Positions 11,377 to 19,491 of a DNA stretch of 53,513 bases are shown here, in pieces. The notes below the pieces were generated by a model. The model was given only the letters and a program-made list of their open reading frames with translations, did not search any database and was not told where the DNA came from. This DNA comes from Polymorphobacter sp. (lineage in GTDB: Bacteria; Pseudomonadota; Alphaproteobacteria; Sphingomonadales; Sphingomonadaceae), in assembly GCF_025362435.1 (NCBI RefSeq), contig NZ_JANYGL010000091.1:1-53513 (forward strand), in the 5' to 3' direction. Position numbers and translations under genes: made by a program. Numbering within the stretch: the stretch's first letter is position 1; the number at the start of each line of letters is the position of its first letter.

Positions 11377-11976
11377 TTAGGTCGGCGGTCGCGTCGATAA
11401 GTCGTCGTGCAGGTAGTCCTGTCTAAATTCTACGCCCGGCTCATGCACTTGCATCATCTCAAAGACCTCGGTTGCCAAGGAGGCGGTCAACTTGTGCAGC
11501 CATGCCTCAAACTGTCGTTCGTTCCCGATCAAAGCAAATCCCTCGTCCTTAACGATATGGGGAAAGCGGATGCCGTCGAGCACGTCAAAAGAGGTAAGAA
11601 GCAGGCGCATCCGATCTGCGTCCGTATGCGCCACCACCTTGTTACGCTCGTCCATCAACAAAGCGTGAAGCTGTTTCTCCTCCGGAAGGGTGTCTTTGCG
11701 GACAGACTTCCTGGATAGTATTGGGAGACCGTTGCTTTTCGTAAACGGGCGGCAGTAACTGATAATCGCAGTATCATGGTAGCAACGATATCGTTTGCGC
11801 TCGATCCGATTTGTTCGTTCCGGCATCTCCATAAAGAATGTCAACGCGCTCAATGCCTCGTTAAAATCTGTGAGGGCTTGAACGCGCCGCCATTGGTTCT
11901 CGTCGAGAATGTCCATCATGGGACGGTAGGCAAATTCCACGCTTGGCGATAGTTTGCTTTTCTGGCGGACTCGCAC
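11377..11976 (-). CDS. Hypothetical HEPN-like protein
   Basis: A 199-residue protein of unknown function. It is mostly helical in character and contains ERNKVVAH (R111 to H117), which fits the R-x(4-6)-H signature of HEPN-type RNases and related proteins. The segment DTAIISYCRPFTKSNGLP is typical of a widespread uncharacterised family that shares this HEPN-like motif. Base composition and codon use are visibly less GC-rich than the neighbours, suggesting recent acquisition. No partner nucleotidyltransferase or antitoxin gene is adjacent. The GTG at 11976 is the first start in frame; ATGs at residues 20-21 are alternatives. RNase activity is conjecture. Confidence 0.6.
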   Translation of the reverse strand: MRVRQKSKLSPSVEFAYRPMMDILDENQWRRVQALTDFNEALSALTFFMEMPERTNRIERKRYRCYHDTAIISYCRPFTKSNGLPILSRKSVRKDTLPEEKQLHALLMDERNKVVAHTDADRMRLLLTSFDVLDGIRFPHIVKDEGFALIGNERQFEAWLHKLTASLATEVFEMMQVHEPGVEFRQDYLHDDLSTRPPT

Positions 11977-12141
11977 GAACGACTGATCGCCAGCGCGAAG
12001 TAGCCGTCACGCAATGGCGAACAAATAGACGGTATTACAAGTTCGACGCTTCAAGACGGTGGGACCTTTCCCCACCCCTTTAAATCGCGCCCTGAAGCCG
12101 CGCCCTAGAAAGCCAATGCGGACTCCGCTACCAGCCCGCCT

Positions 12142-12714
12142 ATGCTCAACGACCGCTCCTCCCCCCTCGTCCTCCTCGCCACGCGGCGGTCAGGGAAGCC
12201 GCGGGACATGATCGCGCCGGGACCCGATGCGGCCCAGCTTGCCGAAATCCTGCGCATCGCCGCGCGGGTTCCCGACCACGGCAAGCTCAACCCGTGGCGC
12301 TTCGTCACCATCGCCGCCGACCGCCGCGGGGCGTTCGGCGAGATGCTCGTCGCGGCGTATCTGCTCGGCCGTCCCGAGGCGCGGCCTACCGAGCTCGACG
12401 AAATCCGCGGCTTCGCCTGGCAGGCCCCGACGCTCGTCGTCGTCCTGTCGCGCGTCGACACGTCGAGCAAGATTCCGGCGTGGGAGCAGGAGCTTTCGGC
12501 CGGGGCGGCGTGTGCGCTGCTCGAAACCGCGGCGACCGCGATGGGCTTCGTCTCGGGCTGGCTGACCGGCTGGGCGGCGTATTCGGACGCGGTCATCGCC
12601 AGCATCGGCGAACCCGGCGACCGCATCGCGGGGTTCTTCTTCATCGGCACCCCCGCGCGTGAGCTCGACGAACGCCCGCGCCCCGACATGTCCGATATCG
12701 TTCGCGCCTGGTGA
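12142..12714 (+). CDS. Nitroreductase family protein
   Basis: A 190-residue FMN-binding reductase of the YdjA-like nitroreductase group. Seen: TRRSGKP near the N-terminus, which is the usual FMN-phosphate region, and ARVPDHGKLNPWRF (about residues 41-54), the family's signature loop. GAACALLETAATAMGFVSGWLTG and a C-terminal GFFFIGTPA follow. It probably reduces nitro or quinone compounds with NAD(P)H; the natural substrate is unknown. The ATG at 12142 follows a 165-base gap. It is 51 bases ahead of the GntR-family gene and may be in the same transcript. Confidence 0.9.
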   Translation: MLNDRSSPLVLLATRRSGKPRDMIAPGPDAAQLAEILRIAARVPDHGKLNPWRFVTIAADRRGAFGEMLVAAYLLGRPEARPTELDEIRGFAWQAPTLVVVLSRVDTSSKIPAWEQELSAGAACALLETAATAMGFVSGWLTGWAAYSDAVIASIGEPGDRIAGFFFIGTPARELDERPRPDMSDIVRAW

Positions 12715-12765
12715 ACCGCTCGTTCGGCGGTTGACGCCCGGGTGTTCTAGGACGATACCACAGTC

Positions 12766-13113
12766 ATGTGGCAGGGTGACCGACCCATCTATCTCCAGAT
12801 CCGCGACCTCATCATCGCCCGGATCATCGACAGCGAGACCGGCACCCAGGCCCCGCTGCCGTCGGTTCGCGCGCTCGCGACCGAGCTCGACGTCAACCCG
12901 CTGACCGTTGCCAAGGCGTATCAGGAGCTCCGCTCGTCGGGGCTCGTCGCGGCGCGCAAGGGCGTCGGGCTGTACATCGAGCCGGGCGCGGCAGCGGCGC
13001 TGCTCGCGTCCGAACGCGCGGCGTTCATGGCGACCGACTGGCCGCGCATCCGCCGCCGGATCGACCGGCTCGGCCTGTCGGCGGCGGACCTGTTCGAAGC
13101 ACAGGACGCGTGA
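12766..13113 (+). CDS. Short GntR-family regulator (YtrA type)
   Basis: A 115-residue transcription factor. The N-terminal winged helix is clear: IYLQIRDLIIARII, then LPSVRALATELDVNPLTVAKAYQELRSSGLV as the helix-turn-helix, and a wing ending in GVGLYIEPGA (about residues 9-78). Only some 35 residues follow, too few for a ligand domain, which is the YtrA subfamily layout. YtrA regulators usually sit with ABC transporter genes; none is present here. Its stop overlaps the cysQ GTG as GTGA, an unusual partner. Confidence 0.9.
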   Translation: MWQGDRPIYLQIRDLIIARIIDSETGTQAPLPSVRALATELDVNPLTVAKAYQELRSSGLVAARKGVGLYIEPGAAAALLASERAAFMATDWPRIRRRIDRLGLSAADLFEAQDA

Positions 13114-13904
13114 GCCAGCTCGACCGGGGAGACCTGATCGACATCCTCGCCCCCGTCATGCGCGCTGCCGGCCGCCTGATCGAGGCGGTCCGCGAGGCGG
13201 GCTTCGAGACCCGCGGCAAGTCCGACGCGTCGCCGGTGACCGAAGCCGACGAACGCGCCGAGTTGCTGATCACCGCCGCGCTCGCCGCCGCCGACCCCGA
13301 CACCCCGATCGTCGGCGAGGAGGCGCATGCGGCCGGCCACCGCCCGCCGCCGTGCGGCCGCTTCTGGCTGATCGATCCGCTCGACGGGACGCGCGACTTC
13401 ATCGCCGGGCGTGCGGCGTATTCGGTCAACATCGGCCTCATCGAGCATGGCCGTCCCGTGCTTGGCCTCGTCTTGAGCCCGCGCGACGGCGTGCTGTGGG
13501 CGGGCGCGGAGGGGCTCGGCGCGTTCCGCCAGGACCCCGGCGAGGGCCGCGTGGCGATCACGACGCGGGTCTGCGCGGTGCCGCCGGTCGTCGTCGTCAG
13601 CCACAGCCATCTCGACGACGAGACCCGCGATTACCTGTCGCGGCTCGGCATGGTGTCGCTCGAGCCCGCCGGATCGAGCCTCAAGTTCTGCCGCTTGGCC
13701 GAGGGTTCGGCCGACGTCTATCCGCGCTACGGCCCGACGATGGAGTGGGACACCGCGGCAGGACAGGCAATCCTGCTTGCCGCCGGGGGCGCGATGCACA
13801 GCCCGGGGGGCAGCGACTTCGCCTATGGCAAGCCGGGGTATCTCAACAGCGGATTTCTTGCGGTCGGTGATCCGGCGACGTTCGAGGTACTGCCGCCGCT
13901 GTAA
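13110..13904 (+). CDS. cysQ: 3'(2'),5'-bisphosphate nucleotidase
   Basis: Magnesium-dependent phosphatase of the inositol monophosphatase family. It removes the 3'-phosphate from PAP formed during sulfate assimilation, so recycling it to AMP. The protein has 264 residues. Seen: SPVTEADERAE (41-51), GEE (69-71), the metal motif WLIDPLDGTRDF (86-97), and the second family motif EWDTAAGQAI near residue 212. The PLDGT version and SLKFCRLAEG fit CysQ rather than SuhB. GTG start at 13110, coupled to the preceding GntR gene as GTGA. No sulfate-reduction genes are adjacent. Confidence 0.9.
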   Translation: MSQLDRGDLIDILAPVMRAAGRLIEAVREAGFETRGKSDASPVTEADERAELLITAALAAADPDTPIVGEEAHAAGHRPPPCGRFWLIDPLDGTRDFIAGRAAYSVNIGLIEHGRPVLGLVLSPRDGVLWAGAEGLGAFRQDPGEGRVAITTRVCAVPPVVVVSHSHLDDETRDYLSRLGMVSLEPAGSSLKFCRLAEGSADVYPRYGPTMEWDTAAGQAILLAAGGAMHSPGGSDFAYGKPGYLNSGFLAVGDPATFEVLPPL

Positions 13905-13914
13905 TCTTGATCCT

Positions 13915-14046
13915 CCCCGGCTTCGGGGAGGTGGCGCACCCTTGTGCGACGGAGGGGCGGTTGAGCGGGTTCGATCTGTGAGCCTGCTCGACCGCCCCTC
14001 CACCATCGCGAAGGGCGATGGTCCCCCTCCCCGAAGACGGGTAGGA
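13915..14046. repeat. Long imperfect palindrome between cysQ and pdeM
   Basis: Nested arms: cctccccggcttcggggagg at the left, gggga/tcccc pairs with ccctccccgaagacggg at the right, and gaggggcggt / accgcccctc inside. A small hairpin atcgcgaagggcgat sits in the right arm. It lies between convergent genes. Such elements are common in sphingomonad genomes and may help terminate transcription. Confidence 0.7.
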
Positions 14047-14055
14047 TTTAGGAAG

Positions 14056-14721
14056 CTAGGCCGCGACTTGGAAGCGCAGCAGCTTCGCCTTCGTCGCGAC
14101 CAGCGCCGACAGCGGGCCGCCGATCGCGCGGGCGAACGCCGGGTCGGTGACGTCGAGCCCGCCGGTCAGCGCGCCGTACGCCGGAAGCACGAGCTTGCTC
14201 GGCGTCACCGCGAAGCACCGCCGGACGATCCGCCGCCCGCGCAGCGTCAGCCGCAGCTTGGGGTGATAATGCCCCGAAATCTCGGGCGCAGGATCGCGGG
14301 TCGCCTCGTGGCGCAGCACGATCCCGTCGACCGTCGCCTCGACCATCACCCGCCCGCCGAGCACCCCGGCGCTGGCATCGTCGTGGTTGCCGGTGATCCA
14401 CACCCAGTCGAGGTCGCGCGTCAGCCGCCGCAGCGTCTCGCGCGCCGCATCGGGCAGCCGCGCCGCGCCGCCGGTATCGTGGAAGCTGTCGCCAAGGCAC
14501 CACAGCCGCGTCGCCCCGGTCGCCTCGACCGCGTCGATCAGGCAGGCCAGCGTGTCGAAGCTGTCGTACGGCGGCAGGAACTGGCCGTGCACCCCATAGA
14601 AGCTCGCTTTTTCGAGGTGAAGGTCGGCAACGAGCAAGGCATTGCGCGCCGGCCAGAACAACGCCCCGCACGGCTGCGGGATAAACGTTGCGCCTGCGAA
14701 CGAAAGGGAAACGGCGGGCAT
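14056..14721 (-). CDS. pdeM: Ligase-associated DNA repair metallophosphoesterase
   Basis: Calcineurin-like phosphoesterase of 221 residues, matching the ligase-associated endonuclease PdeM. Metal-site motifs in order: VADLHLEKAS (D33, H35), GDSFHD (77-82), GNHDD (111-115), and SGHYHPKL near residue 147. In this family the gene usually sits beside an Lhr-type helicase, an MBL-fold exonuclease and an ATP-dependent ligase. Here those partners are about 20 kb away (helicase at 34138, exonuclease at 36608), and the ligase is not in the window. The ATG at 14721 is chosen because the family begins with this short segment before the first beta strand, although the frame is open upstream. Confidence 0.88.
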   Translation of the reverse strand: MPAVSLSFAGATFIPQPCGALFWPARNALLVADLHLEKASFYGVHGQFLPPYDSFDTLACLIDAVEATGATRLWCLGDSFHDTGGAARLPDAARETLRRLTRDLDWVWITGNHDDASAGVLGGRVMVEATVDGIVLRHEATRDPAPEISGHYHPKLRLTLRGRRIVRRCFAVTPSKLVLPAYGALTGGLDVTDPAFARAIGGPLSALVATKAKLLRFQVAA

Positions 14722-14947
14722 CGGCGCGGTATGCGTCAAGCAGGGGGCGGGGCGCAAGGGTGGCATGCGGTTGGTGGGAAAGTTCAGGCAGGTGGCTGTT
14801 ATCGGCAGCGGGCGATTGTTCATATCGGTCAAGGCGGGAGCCGACGTCTTCGTTTCGAATTGCACTAGGATGTGACGAGCAGGGTTGGACCGGAAGCAAT
14901 CAGAGAGACTTGGCGCGCGATCAGCGACAGCAAACCTCATCCTCGAC
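14722..14947. other. Gap upstream of pdeM
   Basis: No gene is supported. The stretch holds the pdeM upstream region and the boundary of the decayed receptor that starts at 14948. Confidence 0.4.
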
Positions 14948-15497
14948 TCATTGACTGAACCGAAGGCTTACAAGCACCGTACGAGGATCCGGGAAGTGAG
15001 GTAATTGGCACCGATCGACGGGGTGTATGACGACGACATCGGCTTCTCGGAATTGAAGGCGGTCTTTAGTCGTTGAACTCGACCATCGAGCCGATCTGGC
15101 GCGGGATGTAGACGTCGTCGACATACACCGCGAGCACCGGCTCCTGGATCGGGTCGGACTCGCCGATGCCGCGCAGCGCGAAGGTCTGCGTCGTGTGGCT
15201 GATCGCGGTCCGCGGGACGAACAGGTTGGGGACCTCGCCGGCACGGTCACGGACATCGCGGATGTCCTTGTCGGCGAGCGTCTGGCCGGTGAACACAGAG
15301 ATCGCGATCGGGGTCTTCTCGAGGTCGGTCGCGCGGCGCTGGGCGGTGACGATGATCTCGCCGCCCTCGTCGGCAGTCGCGGCGACGATCGAGACCGGAG
15401 CAGCATCGGCGAGCGCAAGCGTCTGTGCCCGGGCTATGCCGCCAATACTTGCGGAAATCAGCAGGTCGGCATGGAATATTTCTCGCGGTGATTTCAC
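14948..15497 (-). pseudogene. TonB-dependent receptor relic with internal deletion
   Basis: The first 143 codons (15497 to 15066) encode a receptor N-terminus: a leader, the segment EGGEIIVTAQRRATDLEKTP, and a plug domain with FALRGIGESDP and VLAVYVDDVYIPRQIGS. The frame then stops where intact relatives continue into the barrel. About 60 bases further on, in another frame, a segment ends DPRTVLVSLRFSQ and a stop (14948), which resembles the last beta strand of such receptors. This suggests deletion of some 600 residues from the middle. The plug identification is strong; the C-terminal piece is a weaker call. Confidence 0.8.
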
Positions 15498-15579
15498 TGT
15501 TTGATCCCTATCGTTACGTTATGGATCAAGCCTAATCTTCGCGAGGACTACAAACTCCCTATTCTATTGACTGGACTAG

Positions 15580-15924
15580 ATGCAATTTGTGCAGCATAAC
15601 TCATTACAAGTATTTACGCCGGTGATGCTATTCCAGCAGATCCGGCTGCTCGCGGACGACGCGCAGGGGTATCGCGTCGACAAGCGGCTGTGGACCGGGT
15701 TGGCGGCGGTCGGTGGGGCGCAGGGCAATTCGACGGGGTTGGTTGGCACGCCCGAGCAGGTCGCCGAGGCGATGCTCGACTATTACGACCTCGGCATCGA
15801 CCATTTCCTGATCCGCGGCTTCGAGCCGCTCGCCGACGCGATCGACTATGGCCGCGAGCTCATCCCCTGGGTCCGCGCGCTCGTCGCGGCGCGCGATGCG
15901 GCACCCCACGCCGCCGTCGCCTGA
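15580..15924 (+). pseudogene. Luciferase-like (LLM) flavin monooxygenase, C-terminal relic
   Basis: An open stretch of 114 codons whose second part (WTGLAAVGGAQGNSTGLVG, then VAEAMLDYYDLGIDHFLIRG) matches the C-terminus of bacterial luciferase-like, SsuD-type FMNH2-dependent monooxygenases. The remaining roughly 250 N-terminal residues of such an enzyme are absent; upstream lies only the start of the receptor relic on the other strand. Such enzymes release sulfite from alkanesulfonates, and the two relics may be what is left of a sulfonate-use cluster. The first 20 codons look unrelated to the family. Confidence 0.75.
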
Positions 15925-15987
15925 GCGATCTTCTACAAGTATCGGGTGACGATCTTCGACCGCACGCGACATGCTGCTCACGACGTC

Positions 15988-16012
15988 GCCGTAGTCGAAT
16001 ATCGACTACGGC
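15988..16012. repeat. Perfect 10-bp inverted repeat
   Basis: gccgtagtcg, spacer aatat, cgactacggc. The short word acatgctg recurs on both flanks (15969 and 16015). It lies between the monooxygenase relic and the end of the GH43 gene. No T-run follows on either strand, so a classical terminator is not supported; an operator or a scar are alternatives. Confidence 0.55.
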
Positions 16013-16140
16013 CAACATGCTGGCGGCTAGACGGCGTTCTGGACGGAGCTTGGGGAGGCGATCACGCAGGGCAGCCGTCACGCGTTTCGGCCTTGTCCGG
16101 CTCCCGCGCATCACGATCGCCGGAAGCACCGCCTGCCGGC

Positions 16141-17046
16141 TTAAGGGCAATCCGTCATGTGCACCGGAGCAATTTCGCCGTTCGGCAGGTAGGTGATCTT
16201 CTGGATCACCGTCCGCCGTTCGCCGGTGTAGGGCCCGTCACCGGGCTTGTTGTCCCAGCGGTGATAGACAATTAGCCAGTCGCCGGTCGCCGGGTCCTGG
16301 ACGAAGCTGTGGTGGCCCGGCCCCTTGTACCTGCCTTCGCTCGCCAGCAGGACGCCGCGATATGTCCACGGCCCGGTCGGGCTCGCCGCCGTCGCGTAGT
16401 GAATCGAGTAGTCGCTGTGGTCCCAGCGGCCGCGGCTGTACGAGAGATAATAGATACCGCGGCGCTCGTGCATGAACACGCCCTCGGTGAACCCCGGCGG
16501 CTGGTCGACCGGGATCTCGCGTGCGATCGTCTCCATGTCGGACGCGAGGGTGAAGACGCGTAGCCGCGCGCCGTTGCTGCCGCCGGCATAGAGGTAGCGC
16601 GTGTCGTCCTTGGGATCGACGAAGACCATCGGGTCGATCGCCTCGAAGCCTTTGCCGCCGGTCAGCAGCGGCTTGCCACTGTCGGCGCACGGTCCTTCGG
16701 GTCCGCTGCACACGGCGACACCGAGCCGGCTCGGCGTCGGGTCCTGCGGACCGACGGCATAATAAAAATACCACCGCCCGTTCGCGGCAATCATGTCGGG
16801 CGCCCATAGGTAGTGCGCCGGGGCATGATCGGCGCGAACCCAGGCGAGATCCTTCAGCCGCACCAGCGTCGCGTCGTCGTGCCAGCGGCCGTTGGCCTGC
16901 GACCAGACATCGAGCGTTGCACCGCGACCGGTCGGGTAGATGTACAGCCGGCCGCCGTCGGCGAGCGCGAACGGGTCGGCGCCGGGCAGGACCGACGGCG
17001 CGACGGCCCCGCCGGACAGCAGCATCGCCGCCAGGACGGCGATCAC
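16141..17046 (-). CDS. Glycoside hydrolase family 43 protein, exported
   Basis: A 301-residue five-bladed beta-propeller glycosidase of the arabinanase/xylosidase type. An N-terminal hydrophobic signal (VIAVLAAMLLSGGAVA) is followed by LPGADPFALADGG, where D24 is the likely base. IDPMVFVDPKDD gives the pKa-modulating Asp, and FTEGVFMHERRGIYYLSYS gives the acid Glu; this is the GH43 triad in order. It probably trims arabinose or xylose side chains from plant polysaccharide. GTG start at 17046 overlaps the GH5-like gene stop as GTGA. It is the last gene of a three-gene operon. Confidence 0.87.
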   Translation of the reverse strand: MIAVLAAMLLSGGAVAPSVLPGADPFALADGGRLYIYPTGRGATLDVWSQANGRWHDDATLVRLKDLAWVRADHAPAHYLWAPDMIAANGRWYFYYAVGPQDPTPSRLGVAVCSGPEGPCADSGKPLLTGGKGFEAIDPMVFVDPKDDTRYLYAGGSNGARLRVFTLASDMETIAREIPVDQPPGFTEGVFMHERRGIYYLSYSRGRWDHSDYSIHYATAASPTGPWTYRGVLLASEGRYKGPGHHSFVQDPATGDWLIVYHRWDNKPGDGPYTGERRTVIQKITYLPNGEIAPVHMTDCP

Positions 17047-18164
17047 GGCGGCGGCACCACGCCCTTTGGCGCTGCCGCCAGCCGGCGGATCAGATCGGTC
17101 TCGGCCGCGCGATACGGTGTCAGGTCGACGCGCAGCACCTCGTGGAACCACAACTGTGGCTCATCATAGGTATACGGCTTTTTCCAGCTGTCCCACGGCA
17201 GCCGCGTCTGCGTCCGGCCGTCGACGAAGCCCCAGTTGATCATGGCGATATTCAGCCGCTTGCCGATCGGCAGCGAGCCGTCGAAGGTCGAACCGTTCCC
17301 CCGCGCCATATATTCCGTACACAGCACCGGCCGACCGTAGCCCAGCATCTGCCGCGCGCGGACGGCGAATGTTTCGGGCCAGCTGTAATCGTGGAAGCTC
17401 ATCACGTCGGAGCGCGTCACCTGGAGGCGTTCGACGGCGTCGAGCGTGTCGGCGCGGTCCCAGTGGTCGCCAGTCCACAACCCACTGGTCAGCGGCTGCT
17501 CGGGGTCGGCTGCCTCGGCCCAGTCGAACACGCGACCCAGCAGCCCGGCGACCAGCGCCGTCTTGTTCGGCGTTGCAGCGTAATTGCCGCCGCCGCCGTT
17601 GTTGGGCTCGTTCCACACGTCCCATGCAAGGATGCGCTTGTCGTGGGCAAAGCTGCCGACGACGTCGCGGACATAGGCCTCGAGCTTCGGATACTGCGCC
17701 GCATCGGCCAGCCGCGCGGCGCCCGGTGCCTGGACCCAGCCGCTGTTGTGCACGCCGGGGATCGGCGGATGCTGCGGACCGCTTTGCGGGTCGGGGTCCC
17801 AGCAGCTGTCGAACAGGACGAAGACCGGCCGGATATGATGCCTGGCGGCGATCGCCAGGAAGGTGTCGATCCGCGTCTTGAAGCCGGCGGCGTCCTGTTC
17901 CCACAGCAGGTTGTGGAGGAAGACGCGCATCGTCGTCATGCCGAGGCCCTGCGCGGCGGCGAGTTCGCGGTCGATCCGCGCGGGGTCGAAGGTTGGCGCC
18001 TGCCACATCTCGAGCTGATTGATCGCACTCGCCGGCGTGTAGTTCGATCCGACGAGCCACGGCTGCGCGGCATACCATGCCACGGCCTGCGGCTTGGTCC
18101 ATTGCTCGCGCGCCTCTGCCGGCTGCGTCGCGAGGAGCAGCGCCGCCGCGATCCAGCCCCTCAC
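17043..18164 (-). CDS. GH5-like cellulase/xylanase family hydrolase, exported
   Basis: A 373-residue TIM-barrel glycoside hydrolase with a signal peptide (residues 1-18, ending AEA). The acid/base sits in LAWDVWNEPNN (E186), and the nucleophile is probably E284 in VLCTEYMARG, at the spacing usual for clan GH-A. The FHDY segment near residue 258 is also typical. Whether it cuts xylan, mannan or glucan cannot be said; automated pipelines often name such proteins 1,4-beta-xylanase. GTG start at 18164, coupled to the aldose epimerase stop (GTGA) and to GH43 downstream. Confidence 0.83.
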   Translation of the reverse strand: MRGWIAAALLLATQPAEAREQWTKPQAVAWYAAQPWLVGSNYTPASAINQLEMWQAPTFDPARIDRELAAAQGLGMTTMRVFLHNLLWEQDAAGFKTRIDTFLAIAARHHIRPVFVLFDSCWDPDPQSGPQHPPIPGVHNSGWVQAPGAARLADAAQYPKLEAYVRDVVGSFAHDKRILAWDVWNEPNNGGGGNYAATPNKTALVAGLLGRVFDWAEAADPEQPLTSGLWTGDHWDRADTLDAVERLQVTRSDVMSFHDYSWPETFAVRARQMLGYGRPVLCTEYMARGNGSTFDGSLPIGKRLNIAMINWGFVDGRTQTRLPWDSWKKPYTYDEPQLWFHEVLRVDLTPYRAAETDLIRRLAAAPKGVVPPP

Positions 18165-19309
18165 CGCGCCGCCATCCGCGAAAACCGGTAGCTGATGATG
18201 TTGCGGTACGTCTCGCCCGGGTTCAGCTGTGCCGAGCCGAACGCAGGTTGGTTCGGCGTGTCGGGAAAGATCTGCGGCTCGAAGACGATGGCGTCGCCGG
18301 CGCGGTAGATGCGCCGCGCCTTGCCGCTCGTCGTGCTATCGAGGAAATTGCCCGAGTAGAACTGGAGCCCCGGCTGGTTCGACCATAGTTCGAAGCCGCG
18401 GCCCGAGACGGGGTCGACTGCCCGCGCCATCAGGTGCTCGTCCGCCGTCACCGCACGGCCGACGACCCAATTATGGTCGTAGCCGCGGCCGAATACGAGC
18501 TGCTGATCGCTCGCGTCACGGACCCGCTCGCCAACCGCGTGCGGCTTCCTGAAGTCGAAGTCGGTGCCGGCCACGGCACGAACCTCGCCCGTCGGGATCG
18601 CTCCAGCGTCGGTCGGCAGGTAGGCCTCGGCGGGAATTGTCACGAGGTGTCTCATCGCGCCGTTCGCCGACCCCTCGCCCGACAGGTTCCAGTACGTGTG
18701 GTTGGTGACGTTGACGATGGTCGGCGCCGTCGTCGTTGCGCGATACTCGATTGTCAGACGGTCGTCTTCGCCCAGCGTATAGGTCGCGTCGACCGTCAGC
18801 GTGCCCGGATAGCCCATTTCTCCATCGGGGCTGACGTGGCGCAGCGTGACGTGGCCGCTGGCGCCGCCGGTCGCTTCAACGACGTGCCACAGCTGCTTGT
18901 CGAAGCCGGCGGTGCCGCCGTGGAGCGAGTTCGCGCCGTTGTTGACCGGCACCTGATAAGTCTTGCCATCGAGCGTGAAGCGCCCCTTGGCGATGCGATT
19001 GGCAAACCGGCCAACGGTCGCGCCGAAATATTGCGGATGGTCGAGATAGTCCTTGAGCGTCGCATAGCCGAGGACGACATCGGCGGAGTGCCCGCCGTGG
19101 TCGGGCACGACCAGCGACTGCAGCGCCGCCCCCCAGCCAATCACCGTCGCCTTGATGCCGTTTCGGTTGCTGAGCGTCACCGCCGGCACCGTACGGCCAT
19201 CGGGCAAGGTGCCTAAGGTCGAGCGGCTGACGTCGACAGCGGCTGCCGGAGCCGCCACCGTCATCAGTGCCGCGGCCGCCGCGGCCTTTGCCAGATCGCT
19301 CATTCGCAC
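18161..19309 (-). CDS. Aldose 1-epimerase (mutarotase), exported
   Basis: Interconverts alpha and beta anomers of hexoses or pentoses. It has 382 residues with a signal peptide (about 1-24, ending APAAA). Family motifs: QYFGATVGRFANRIAKGRF, NGANSLHGG, NVTNHTYWNLSGEG (catalytic His), GLQFYSGNFLD, and VFEPQIFPDTPNQPAF (catalytic Glu). The GTG at 19309 is preferred because AGGAG lies six bases before it; an ATG two codons later is the alternative. It leads the operon with the GH5-like and GH43 genes. It probably acts in the periplasm on the sugars they release. Confidence 0.92.
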   Translation of the reverse strand: MRMSDLAKAAAAAALMTVAAPAAAVDVSRSTLGTLPDGRTVPAVTLSNRNGIKATVIGWGAALQSLVVPDHGGHSADVVLGYATLKDYLDHPQYFGATVGRFANRIAKGRFTLDGKTYQVPVNNGANSLHGGTAGFDKQLWHVVEATGGASGHVTLRHVSPDGEMGYPGTLTVDATYTLGEDDRLTIEYRATTTAPTIVNVTNHTYWNLSGEGSANGAMRHLVTIPAEAYLPTDAGAIPTGEVRAVAGTDFDFRKPHAVGERVRDASDQQLVFGRGYDHNWVVGRAVTADEHLMARAVDPVSGRGFELWSNQPGLQFYSGNFLDSTTSGKARRIYRAGDAIVFEPQIFPDTPNQPAFGSAQLNPGETYRNIISYRFSRMAAR

Positions 19310-19491
19310 CGCCTGCTCCTGTCCGGACTGCACGCTACCTGTGACTTTGAAAACACGGCCATGACGCAAATCCAATCGCCGGCGGCATTGATAAGATAAT
19401 TGGCTCCGCGCTGTCGAGCCGCGCGTTTATCGCCGGGACCGGAGCGCATCCGCGACCTAACGCGGAGCGCAGTGTCTTCAAGGGGAGCATC

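Noticed and set aside
12058-12080. Hairpin ggtggg / cccacc followed by ctttaaat as a terminator
   Set aside because: The stem is only six pairs, the T-run is short, and no plus-strand gene lies upstream to end.
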